64,000 nt of DNA from Arthrobacter sp. QXT-31 (lineage in GTDB: Bacteria; Actinomycetota; Actinomycetes; Actinomycetales; Micrococcaceae): assembly GCF_001969265.1 (NCBI RefSeq), contig NZ_CP019304.1, positions 3,782,001 to 3,846,000 on the forward strand, written 5' to 3'. Positions within the stretch are counted from its first letter, which is position 1; each line of letters starts with the position of its first letter. Of the stretch, positions 18,087 to 26,032 are shown in pieces. The notes under the pieces were generated by a model, which saw only the letters and a list, made by a program, of their open reading frames with translations, was not told the DNA's origin and made no database searches. The position numbers and the translations under genes were made by a program.

Positions 18087-19216
18087 GCCAGCCCAGCCAG
18101 CAGGATGAAATCATGGCAGAGCAGGCCGGCCTGCGGCAGGAAGCCGCCGGAGTCGAGCCTGTCACCGAAGCGCGGGGAATGAGCCAGGGCCAGATTGTCC
18201 GCAAGCGCTTCCTTGGCCATTCCGGCGCCATCGTCGGCCTGGTCGTCTTCGCCATCATCTTCGTCATGGCCTTCACTTCCGTGGGCTACGCCGGAATCCC
18301 GGGGTGGTGGAAGTACACCCACGAAGCCGTCTCGCCGCTGGCCAACAACGGAGCCCCCACCGCGTCGCTCTGGCCACTGGCCTGGGGTGAGCACCCCTTC
18401 GGCCAGGACCGGATCGGACGCGACCTGTTCGCCATGACCATGCGCGGCGCCCAGCAGTCCATCACCATCATGGTGGTCATCGGACTGATCGCAGGCCTGA
18501 TCGGCGTGGTGGTCGGGGCACTGTCCGGCTACTTCCGGGGCTGGATGGAAGCGGTCCTGATGCGGCTCACCGACGTCATCATTATTGTCCCGGCCCTGCT
18601 CCTCGCCGCCGTCATGGCCCAGCTGGCCGGCCGGCGAGACGAAGGAAGCTGGTTCGCAGCCTTCGCCAGCAGCAACGGAGTCCTCGCCCTCGGCATCTTC
18701 CTGGGACTGATCAGCTGGGTGGGCCTGGCGAGGCTGATGCGCGGCGAGTTCCTGACCCTCCGGGAACGCGAATTCGTGGACGCGGCACGCATTTCCGGGG
18801 CGAGCAACGCACGGATCATTTTCAAGCACATCCTGCCTAACGCGGTGGGCGTGCTGATTGTCAATGTCACGCTGACGATGTCGGCGGCGATCCTGACCGA
18901 AACGGCCCTGAGCTACCTGGGCGTCGGCGTCAAGTCCCCGGACACCTCACTCGGCCTGCTCATCTCCCAGAACCAGGAAGCCTTCGCCACCCGCCCCTGG
19001 CTGTTCTGGTTCCCGGGCCTGTTCATCGTCCTCATCTGCCTCAGCATCAACTTCATCGGTGACGGCCTGCGGGACGCCTTCGATCCGCGGCAGAAGAAAT
19101 TCAACGCCAAGAAGGCCAAGGACTCCGCTGCAGCCGTCCCGGAAGCGACGCCGGTGGCGGCCCTGGACACCACGGCTGAGGACCGCCGGGCCGCCGGCGG
19201 GGACAGGGGAGCCTGA
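18083..19216 (+). CDS. oppC: Oligopeptide ABC transporter permease, second subunit
   Basis: DppC/OppC-type permease, the partner of the preceding OppB. The 377-residue protein has an N-terminal cytoplasmic extension (about 40 residues), a first membrane segment, and a periplasmic region with HPFGQDRIGRDLFAMTMRGAQ, the OppC-N signature (near residue 105). The EAA loop reads EREFVDAARISGASNARIIFKHILPNA (near residues 230-256). A charged Ala/Lys-rich tail ends the protein. The start codon overlaps the oppB stop. The fused ATPase follows after a gene on the other strand. Confidence 0.9.
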   Translation: MSQPSQQDEIMAEQAGLRQEAAGVEPVTEARGMSQGQIVRKRFLGHSGAIVGLVVFAIIFVMAFTSVGYAGIPGWWKYTHEAVSPLANNGAPTASLWPLAWGEHPFGQDRIGRDLFAMTMRGAQQSITIMVVIGLIAGLIGVVVGALSGYFRGWMEAVLMRLTDVIIIVPALLLAAVMAQLAGRRDEGSWFAAFASSNGVLALGIFLGLISWVGLARLMRGEFLTLREREFVDAARISGASNARIIFKHILPNAVGVLIVNVTLTMSAAILTETALSYLGVGVKSPDTSLGLLISQNQEAFATRPWLFWFPGLFIVLICLSINFIGDGLRDAFDPRQKKFNAKKAKDSAAAVPEATPVAALDTTAEDRRAAGGDRGA

Positions 19217-19259
19217 CATGCTGCCGCGAAGCCACGGTCCGGTGCAGCGCACCGGGCTC

Positions 19260-19889
19260 CTACAGGACGGCCATGCTCCAGTAACTCAGCCCGAGAAGCA
19301 GCAGCGCAGCTGCTGCCTCCAGCCAGCGGAATTTCACGGTGACCGGGGTGGTCTCCGCAGCTCCGGCATCGACAAGCCCGGCCTCGACCAGCTGCTCCCA
19401 GCGGGCACGCACCAGCTGCGCGGCCTGGCCGGAGTCAGTGGTCTTCAGGTCGCCGGGCCGCACGGAGTTCCCCGGACCGTACGTGCTGCCCGGCAGTCCG
19501 CGGAGATCCTCCGGACGGGCGTTGCGGCCGCCCCAGATGCCGGGCGCGGGAGCAGCCCACGCGCCATAGCTTCGGCCGGGCGTGATGAGGGTCAGCGCGT
19601 AGCGGGTATCCACCTGCACCAGCGCGGGCCACGGTACCGTGATGGCGCGGAACGGGTTCTCGATGGTGACGCCCGCATCGTGGACGACCACCGCGGGGCG
19701 CCAGAAGAGCAGCCAGCCCAGATAGGCGATGAGAAGCAGCGGCCAAACACCGGACAGGGCACCGGGCCCGCCCGCAACCATCAGGCCGGCCAGCCCGGCG
19801 GCTGCCACGAACCAGGAAAATCCGGCAAACCATTTGTTGGTGCGCGCCTTGAAGATTACGGCGTTTCCGGCGTGCGGCACAGTGCTCAT
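19260..19889 (-). CDS. Membrane protein with bacterial PH-like domain
   Basis: A 209-residue protein with two hydrophobic segments near the N-terminus (about residues 23-40 and 48-62), then a bPH2/YdbS-like beta-rich region: VVVHDAGVTIENPFRAITVPWPALVQV. A Pro/Gly-rich stretch follows and a third membrane segment closes the C-terminus (about 190-206). PH-domain membrane proteins of this kind are common in actinobacteria and have no assigned reaction. It lies on the opposite strand inside the opp operon, between oppC and oppDF, so the opp message must cross it as antisense unless a second promoter serves oppDF. Confidence 0.7.
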   Translation of the reverse strand: MSTVPHAGNAVIFKARTNKWFAGFSWFVAAAGLAGLMVAGGPGALSGVWPLLLIAYLGWLLFWRPAVVVHDAGVTIENPFRAITVPWPALVQVDTRYALTLITPGRSYGAWAAPAPGIWGGRNARPEDLRGLPGSTYGPGNSVRPGDLKTTDSGQAAQLVRARWEQLVEAGLVDAGAAETTPVTVKFRWLEAAAALLLLGLSYWSMAVL

Positions 19890-19968
19890 GCCCCCAATAA
19901 TTCAGTATTCCCGGCCGCAGCACTAATCTCAGCTGCTCCGCTGGCACGGGTGGAAGGACAACCCCAGC

Positions 19969-21843
19969 ATGACTGACTACATCAGCCCTGACCGCCCGGC
20001 GTCGGACCCGCTGGAGCGCGATCCCATCGAACCCGGGGGCGGACAGCGGAAGGCCGCCGGGAAGGGCGCCGTCGTCCTCGAGGTGCGCGACCTCAGCGTC
20101 GACTTCGGCGTGGAGAAAAAGTGGGTGCCGGCCGCCGTCGGGCTTAACTATGAGGTGCGGGCCGGTGAAGTCCTGGCCATCGTCGGCGAATCCGGTTCCG
20201 GCAAGAGCGCCAGTTCCATGGCACTGCTGGGCCTGCTGCCCAGCAACAGCAGGGTGTCCGGGAGCGTCAGGCTCTCCGGCAAGGAGCTGCTGGGCGCGGA
20301 CGCGGCCAACATCCGCAGCGTCCGCGGCAAGGACGTGGCCGTCATCTTCCAGGAGCCCATGACCGCGCTCAACCCGGTCTACACTGTGGGCGCCCAGATC
20401 GTGGAGACGGTGCGGCTCCACAACGAGGTCTCGCCGGAGCAGGCCAAGGAGCGCGCGCTGCGGATGCTGGAGCTCGTGGAGCTGCCGGATCCGGAGAAGG
20501 CGTTCAAGTCCTACCCGCACCAGCTCTCCGGCGGCCAGCGGCAGCGTGCCATGATCGCCCAGTCCCTGTCCTGTGATCCCAGACTGCTGATCGCCGACGA
20601 GCCCACGACGGCCCTGGACGTGACGGTGCAAGCGGAAATCCTGGACCTGATGAGGAACCTGCGCAACAAGCTGGACAGCGCCATCGTCCTGATCACCCAT
20701 GACATGGGCGTCGTGGCTGACCTGGCCGACCGGATCGCCGTCATGCGCAAGGGCCTGATCGTGGAGACGGGCACCGCCGAACAGATCTTCCACAACCCGC
20801 AGCATCCGTACACGCAGGCGCTGCTCGCCGCCGTGCCGCACCTCGGACAGGGCGGAACCGAGGCCGAGCCCGACGTCGATGTGACGGCAGCGCTGGCAGC
20901 GGCCACGCACGCCGAGCTCGAGTCGGTGGACCACGAGGAACTGGTCCGCCGCGAGCGGGAGAACGCGGCTGCCCTGGCGGCCGCCGAATCCAGGGGACCC
21001 GTGGGCGAACCGGTCCTGGAGCTGACCGACGTCGCCATCGAGTACCCGAAACAGGGGCGCGTGCCGGCCTTCCGCGCCGTGGAGGGTGCCAACCTGACCA
21101 TCCATCCCGGACAGGTGGTGGGCCTGGTGGGGGAGTCGGGTTCGGGCAAGACGACCATCGGGCGTGCCGCCGTCGGACTGCTGCCGGTCGCGGCCGGAAC
21201 GATGCGCGTGGTGGGGCAGGACATCTCGGCCGCGAAGAAGAACGGCAAGCAGCTGCACCACGTGCGGCGGCACATCGGCATGGTGTTCCAGGACCCGTCT
21301 TCATCCCTGAACCCGCGCCTGCCCATCGGCGAAAGCATCGGCGAGCCGATGTACCTGGCCGGCGTGGCCAAGGGCGCCGACCTGCAGAAGCGCATCGAGG
21401 CCCTGCTGGACCAGGTGGAACTGCCCCGCAACTACCGGAACAGGTATCCGCATGAACTGTCCGGCGGGCAGAAGCAGCGCGTCGGCATTGCCCGCGCACT
21501 GTCGCTGAAGCCGAAGCTGATGGTGGCGGACGAGCCCACATCCGCGCTGGACGTGTCGGTTCAGGCCAAGGTCCTGGAGCTGTTCCAAAACCTCCAGCGC
21601 GAGCTGGGTTTTGCCTGCCTCTTCGTTACCCACGACCTCGCTGTGGTGGACGTGCTGGCGGACCGGATCTGCGTCATGCAGCGCGGCCGAATCGTGGAGC
21701 AGGGCTCCCGCGACCAGATCCTGCGCAACCCGCAGGAGGCCTATACGCAGCGGCTGCTCGCGGCCGTGCCGCTGCCGGACCCGGAAAAGCAGCGCGAACG
21801 CCGCGAACTCCGCGCCCAGCTACTGGCCACCGGAACGGAGTAG
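19969..21843 (+). CDS. oppDF: Oligopeptide ABC transporter, fused double ATPase
   Basis: This 624-residue protein joins the OppD- and OppF-type ATPases in one chain. The first half has Walker A GESGSGKS (near residue 72), signature LSGGQRQR and Walker B LLIADEPTTALD. The second half has GESGSGKT (near 390), LSGGQKQR and [12 protein letters not shown]. Each half ends with the oligopeptide-transporter region (HNPQHPYTQALLAAVPHL and RNPQEAYTQRLLAAVPLP). A charged linker lies near residues 300-340. The ATG is preceded by GAAGGA. A strong terminator follows the stop. Confidence 0.93.
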   Translation: MTDYISPDRPASDPLERDPIEPGGGQRKAAGKGAVVLEVRDLSVDFGVEKKWVPAAVGLNYEVRAGEVLAIVGESGSGKSASSMALLGLLPSNSRVSGSVRLSGKELLGADAANIRSVRGKDVAVIFQEPMTALNPVYTVGAQIVETVRLHNEVSPEQAKERALRMLELVELPDPEKAFKSYPHQLSGGQRQRAMIAQSLSCDPRLLIADEPTTALDVTVQAEILDLMRNLRNKLDSAIVLITHDMGVVADLADRIAVMRKGLIVETGTAEQIFHNPQHPYTQALLAAVPHLGQGGTEAEPDVDVTAALAAATHAELESVDHEELVRRERENAAALAAAESRGPVGEPVLELTDVAIEYPKQGRVPAFRAVEGANLTIHPGQVVGLVGESGSGKTTIGRAAVGLLPVAAGTMRVVGQDISAAKKNGKQLHHVRRHIGMVFQDPSSSLNPRLPIGESIGEPMYLAGVAKGADLQKRIEALLDQVELPRNYRNRYPHELSGGQKQRVGIARALSLKPKLMVADEPTSALDVSVQAKVLELFQNLQRELGFACLFVTHDLAVVDVLADRICVMQRGRIVEQGSRDQILRNPQEAYTQRLLAAVPLPDPEKQRERRELRAQLLATGTE

Positions 21844-21863
21844 CCGGTTGTAAGGCAACAGCA

Positions 21864-21903
21864 AGCGAGCCGGTGCCGCCAAGAGGCGGCGCCGGCTCGC
21901 TTT
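21864..21903 (+). terminator. Rho-independent terminator after oppDF
   Basis: AGCGAGCCGG...GCCGCC pairs with GGCGGC...CCGGCTCGCT, giving a stem of about 17 pairs with one mismatch and an AAGA loop, followed by TTT. It begins 21 bp after the stop. Confidence 0.85.
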
Positions 21904-21961
21904 GCGTCTGGTAAGTACACCTGGCAGGCCTGGGCAGTACACCGAGGACAGGGCCAGACAC

Positions 21962-22813
21962 CTAGGACAGGGCCAGCCCCAGCTTCGCGAGCCTGTCACC
22001 CAACAGCACCCCCAGGGCGCGGTGGCCGTCGTTGTTCATGTGGACGCTGTCCTTGAGCTGCGCCTCCAGCCCGTACCGGCTGAGCCAGTCGCCGACGCTG
22101 ACGAAGGGAATCCCGTGGTCCGCGGCGACGGTGCCCAGCAGGGCGTCCACCTCGGCGCGCCGGACGCCGCCGTGCTCCGCGCCCTTGCCCAGCGTTCCCA
22201 CCATTGCCAGCTTCGCGCCGGGGTACCGCTGCTTGATGGTCGTAATGAGCCGGTCAGCGTTGGCTGAGATCTGTTCGTCGCTGGCGCCCTGCTTGGCGTC
22301 GTTGCCGCCGCCCTCGATAAGCACCAGCGGCGGGAAGCCGTAGGGGAGATGCCAGTGGCCGCGCTGCAGGGCATCCACGTAGTTTCCGGTACTGCCGTTG
22401 GAGGCGACGAAGCCGGTGCCGCCCTTGCCGCAGAAGAACACTTCATAGCCCAGCCCGGCCAGGGCCCGGCGCGGCCAGCTGCCCTGCGGTTCGGACTGCG
22501 AATCGCCGATCAGCAGCGCGGTGGTGGCGATGTTGCCCACGATCACCTCGTCCCGCCCGTTAACCGGGTTGCGGTAGAGGGCACCGGCAGGAAGGGTGGC
22601 GGGGTCGACGGCGGCCCCCAGGTCGCTCACGACGGCGGAGCCGGCAGCAACGGCTTCACCCGGGGCGGCCACCGGCGCGGCGGCACCCGCAGCCGCCGGG
22701 GCTGCCGTTCCGGCGCCGGACGCCGGTTCCTGTGCTGCGCCGCAGCCCGCCAAAAATACGCTGGCGGCAATGACCGGACCAATCAGGAGGGCCCGCGTCG
22801 AGGCTTGAAACAT
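21962..22813 (-). CDS. SGNH/GDSL-type hydrolase lipoprotein
   Basis: Secreted serine hydrolase of the SGNH fold, probably an esterase or acyl hydrolase acting at the cell surface. The 283-residue protein begins with a lipoprotein signal ending in LAGC (lipidated Cys near residue 24). An Ala/Pro-rich linker leads to the catalytic blocks: block I LLIGDSQSE with the nucleophile Ser near residue 108, an Asn-containing block GGGNDAK near 172, and the C-terminal D-x-x-H (KDSVHMNNDGH) near 258. The substrate is unknown. It is divergent from typA. Confidence 0.8.
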   Translation of the reverse strand: MFQASTRALLIGPVIAASVFLAGCGAAQEPASGAGTAAPAAAGAAAPVAAPGEAVAAGSAVVSDLGAAVDPATLPAGALYRNPVNGRDEVIVGNIATTALLIGDSQSEPQGSWPRRALAGLGYEVFFCGKGGTGFVASNGSTGNYVDALQRGHWHLPYGFPPLVLIEGGGNDAKQGASDEQISANADRLITTIKQRYPGAKLAMVGTLGKGAEHGGVRRAEVDALLGTVAADHGIPFVSVGDWLSRYGLEAQLKDSVHMNNDGHRALGVLLGDRLAKLGLALS

Positions 22814-22978
22814 CCGTGGACTCCTGGCCTGTTCGTAAGTGGTCTAGCAATAGTGGTGGATCAGTTACGGAAAATCCAGTGATTTTGCTCACGGGGCCGG
22901 CTGTGGGATTCACGATTTGGTAACGGGTCCGCAGGCGGGGGAGGGTCCATGATTTAGGCCAATAAATGGCACAGCGTT

Positions 22979-22984
22979 TAGACT
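22979..22984 (+). promoter_or_regulatory. Putative -10 (TAGACT) of typA
   Basis: TAGACT lies about 100 bp upstream of the typA ATG, giving a leader of roughly 95 nt. The other 170 bp between the SGNH gene and this site show no further feature. Confidence 0.4.
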
Positions 22985-23085
22985 GGCAGTAGGTGCCCTG
23001 TGTTAAGGGTCTGATCCGTCGTGCGTTCCGGTAGGAAATGGCGCGATACAACAGCTGACTTCACCACTGAATCGAGCCATCACGC

Positions 23086-25014
23086 ATGTCTGAAACCACC
23101 ACCCAAACTGCCGCAAACATTGCATCCCGCAGTGACCTGCGCAACGTCGCGATTGTGGCCCACGTTGACCACGGCAAGACCACCCTTGTGGATGCCATGC
23201 TCAAGCAGACCAACTCCTTCGCCTCGCACGGAGAGGTCGAGGACCGCGTCATGGACTCCGGTGACCTGGAGCGCGAAAAGGGCATCACCATCCTGGCGAA
23301 GAACACCACCGTTGCGTACAACGGCCCCTCCTCCAACGGTGAGACCATCACCATCAACGTCATCGACACCCCCGGCCACGCCGACTTCGGCGGCGAGGTG
23401 GAGCGCGGCCTGTCCATGGTGGACGGCGTCGTCCTGCTCGTGGACGCCTCCGAGGGCCCGCTGCCGCAGACCCGCTTCGTTCTGCGCAAGGCCCTGGCCG
23501 CGCACCTGCCGGTCGTCCTGCTGGTGAACAAGACGGACCGCCCTGACGCCCGCATCGAAGAGGTTGTCCACGAGTCGATGGACCTCCTGCTCGGCCTGGC
23601 ATCGGACCTCGCGGACGAGGTGCCGGACCTCGACCTGGACGAAATCCTCAACGTTCCGGTCGTGTACGCCGCCGCCAAGGTTGGCCGTGCATCCCTGGAG
23701 CAGCCGGCCGACGGCGCCGCCCCGGAGAACGAGGACCTTGAGCCGCTGTTCAAGACCATCATCGAGCACATCCCCGCCCCGACCTACAACCCCGAGGGCG
23801 TGCTGCAGGCCCATGTGACCAACCTGGACGCCTCGCCGTTCCTTGGCCGTCTCGCCCTGCTGCGCGTCTACAACGGCACCCTGCGCAAGGGCCAGCAGGT
23901 GGCCTGGGCCCGCCAGAACGGCGAGCTGAAGACGGTGAAGATCACCGAGCTCCTGGCCACCAAGGCCCTTGAGCGCGTTCCCGCCGAGTCCGCCGGCCCC
24001 GGCGAGATCGTCGCCGTCGCCGGCATCGAGGACATCACCATCGGTGAGACCCTGACCGACGTCGAAAACCCGCAGCCGCTGCCGCTCATCACCGTGGATG
24101 ATCCCGCAATCTCCATGACCATCGGTATCAACACCTCGCCGCTCGCCGGCAAGGTCAAGGGTGCCAAGGTGACTGCCCGCCAGGTGAAGGACCGCCTGGA
24201 CAAGGAACTGATCGGTAACGTCTCCATCAAGGTGCTGCCCACCGAGCGTCCGGATGCCTGGGAAGTCCAGGGCCGTGGCGAGCTCGCGCTGGCCATCCTC
24301 GTGGAGCAGATGCGCCGTGAAGGCTTCGAACTCACCGTGGGCAAGCCGCAGGTTGTCACCAAGACCATCGACGGCAAGGTGCACGAGCCGATGGAGCACA
24401 TGACCATCGACGTGCCCGAAGAATACCTCGGCGCCGTCACCCAGCTGATGGCCGCCCGCAAGGGCCGCATGACCAACATGGCCAACCACGGCACGGGCTG
24501 GGTCCGGATGGAATTCATTGTTCCCGCCCGCGGCCTGATCGGCTTCCGCACCAAGTTCCTGACGGACACCCGCGGCGCCGGCATCGCGGCTTCGATCTCC
24601 GAGGGCTACGAGCCCTGGGCAGGCCCGATCGAATACCGCACCAACGGTTCCATGGTGGCCGACCGCGCCGGCGTGGTGACCCCGTTCGCCATGATCAACC
24701 TGCAGGAACGCGGCTCCTTCTTCGTCAAGCCGACCTCAGAGGTTTACGAAGGCATGATCGTGGGCGAGAACTCCCGCGCCGACGACATGGACGTGAACAT
24801 CACCAAGGAAAAGAAGCTCACCAACATGCGTGCAGCTTCCTCCGACAGCTTCGAGAACCTGACCCCGCCGCGGGAACTGACCCTCGAGGAGTCCCTCGAA
24901 TTCGCCCGCGAGGACGAGTGCGTCGAGGTCACGCCGGACGACATCCGCATCCGCAAGGTGATCCTGGACTCGAACGAGCGGGCCAAGGCCAACCGCGCCC
25001 GCGCGAAGGCGTAA
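23086..25014 (+). CDS. typA: Ribosome-associated GTPase TypA/BipA
   Basis: BipA is an EF-G-like GTPase that assists 50S assembly and growth under stress or cold. The 642-residue protein is full length. It shows G1 AHVDHGKTT (residues 24-32), G2 EKGITILAKNT, G3 DTPGHADFGGEVER near residue 90, and G4 NKTDRPDAR near 145. The EF-G-like domains and BipA-specific C-terminal domain follow, with GTGWVRMEF and RGLIGFRTKFLTDTRGAG. No clear ribosome site precedes the ATG. A very strong terminator lies just after the stop, overlapping the next reading frame. Confidence 0.96.
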   Translation: MSETTTQTAANIASRSDLRNVAIVAHVDHGKTTLVDAMLKQTNSFASHGEVEDRVMDSGDLEREKGITILAKNTTVAYNGPSSNGETITINVIDTPGHADFGGEVERGLSMVDGVVLLVDASEGPLPQTRFVLRKALAAHLPVVLLVNKTDRPDARIEEVVHESMDLLLGLASDLADEVPDLDLDEILNVPVVYAAAKVGRASLEQPADGAAPENEDLEPLFKTIIEHIPAPTYNPEGVLQAHVTNLDASPFLGRLALLRVYNGTLRKGQQVAWARQNGELKTVKITELLATKALERVPAESAGPGEIVAVAGIEDITIGETLTDVENPQPLPLITVDDPAISMTIGINTSPLAGKVKGAKVTARQVKDRLDKELIGNVSIKVLPTERPDAWEVQGRGELALAILVEQMRREGFELTVGKPQVVTKTIDGKVHEPMEHMTIDVPEEYLGAVTQLMAARKGRMTNMANHGTGWVRMEFIVPARGLIGFRTKFLTDTRGAGIAASISEGYEPWAGPIEYRTNGSMVADRAGVVTPFAMINLQERGSFFVKPTSEVYEGMIVGENSRADDMDVNITKEKKLTNMRAASSDSFENLTPPRELTLEESLEFAREDECVEVTPDDIRIRKVILDSNERAKANRARAKA

Positions 25015-25042
25015 CGGTTCCCTCCTGCAGGGACCCGGAACC

Positions 25043-25411
25043 ATGAACAGAGGAGCTGCCGGCAGGGCAGGCGGCCTGGCCGCCGCCCTGCCGGCAGCTC
25101 TTTTTGCTGCCCTCGCCGGAACCGCGCTGCACCGCCAGGAGCTTCCGGCCACCGGCGCTGCCCTGCCGCTGGGCGCCGTGGCGGCGCTGCTGCTCCTGGC
25201 GTCACTCCAGTTGTTCCTCGGGGCGGCGTTCCGGACGCTGATTCCGACGGCGGTGTGCGGCGCCGGCTGTTACGTCCTGGCCGGCTGGTGGTCCGGGATG
25301 GAGCCCGGCAAGCGGCTGATCGCGGGGCACCTGGCCGGGATGATCTGGGTGTACGGGATTGTGGCCGTGACGGTCGTGATGCTGGTGTGGTGCCGGCGGT
25401 ACCGCCGCTAG
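25043..25411 (+). CDS. Small integral membrane protein, unknown function
   Basis: A 122-residue frame with about four hydrophobic segments (roughly residues 10-25, 38-60, 66-82 and 93-115) and a basic C-terminal CRRYRR. Nothing in it identifies a function. The hydrophobic pattern and codon bias support a real membrane protein, but the annotated ATG lies upstream of the typA terminator, whose stem encodes the first dozen or so residues. The true start may therefore be internal, with its own promoter, or expression may depend on read-through. Confidence 0.5.
   Translation: MNRGAAGRAGGLAAALPAALFAALAGTALHRQELPATGAALPLGAVAALLLLASLQLFLGAAFRTLIPTAVCGAGCYVLAGWWSGMEPGKRLIAGHLAGMIWVYGIVAVTVVMLVWCRRYRR
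25053..25105 (+). terminator. Very strong rho-independent terminator after typA
   Basis: A perfect 16-bp stem (25053-25068 with 25085-25100) carries an inner 6-bp stem (25070-25075 with 25079-25084) with a CTG loop, then five T. It begins 39 bp after the typA stop and lies inside the N-terminal codons of the following small frame. Confidence 0.9.
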
Positions 25412-25459
25412 CCGGCAGCGCTGCCAGCGGGAGCGCTCCCAGCGGCAGCGGTGCCGCCG

Positions 25460-25969
25460 CTAATCCGCCGTCGGGTCCCGGTGGTGGGCAATCATCAGCG
25501 AGGTTGCCTCGCCGTCGTCGTCCGCGGGAAGAGCCGTGTATTCCTCGACGACGGCGCGCAGCTTGCCCAGCATTTCCTCCCGCCGGGCGGCGTTGAACTT
25601 GACCCCGAGCCGCCACACCTCGATGTCTTCGGGCGGCAGGTCCCGGGTCTCCTGGAGGAATGTCTCGATGAGCACGGGCGCCACATTGTCCATAGGGGTG
25701 CTCCAGGACTTGCGGCTGGCGATGTAGGGCACTTCCGTGGCTCCGCGCCGGCCCTTCCGCCGCTCCTCCGGCAGCAGGAACCCGGTGCGCACCAGAGTCC
25801 GGACGTGATGCAGGCTGGACGCGGGATTCAGCCCGAGCAGTTCGGCGATCTCCTTGTTGGTCCGTGACTGGTGCAGGCATAGCCGGAGGATCCTCAGCCG
25901 CAGCGGCGAGCTCAGGGCGCGGCCCTTGGCCACGAGGTCTGCATCGCCGCTGTCCTGCGGGAGTTCCAT
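25460..25969 (-). CDS. ArsR-type winged-helix transcriptional regulator
   Basis: A 169-residue regulator with an N-terminal ArsR-like HTH: ALSSPLRLRILRLC (near residue 20) and the recognition region NKEIAELLGLNPASSLHHVRTL (near 40-60). No metal-binding CxC is present in the helix. The C-terminal half is a charged effector or dimerisation region typical of actinobacterial ArsR-like regulators paired with MFS exporters. The start is the ATG at 25969; longer frames run into the divergent MFS gene. An 18-bp palindrome lies 26 bp upstream. Confidence 0.85.
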   Translation of the reverse strand: MELPQDSGDADLVAKGRALSSPLRLRILRLCLHQSRTNKEIAELLGLNPASSLHHVRTLVRTGFLLPEERRKGRRGATEVPYIASRKSWSTPMDNVAPVLIETFLQETRDLPPEDIEVWRLGVKFNAARREEMLGKLRAVVEEYTALPADDDGEATSLMIAHHRDPTAD

Positions 25970-25995
25970 AGACGCAAGTGTAACGAGCAATAACT

Positions 25996-26013
25996 GATTG
26001 ACATATGTCAATC
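25996..26013. promoter_or_regulatory. 18-bp perfect palindrome, probable operator
   Basis: GATTGACATATGTCAATC is perfectly self-complementary and contains TTGACA, which fits a -35 for the MFS gene. A weak -10, AAGACT (26021-26026), lies 16 bp further, 6 nt before the GTG at 26033. The most likely ligand is the adjacent ArsR-type regulator, acting as a repressor. Confidence 0.75.
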
Positions 26014-26032
26014 GCCCGTCAAGACTGAAGCC

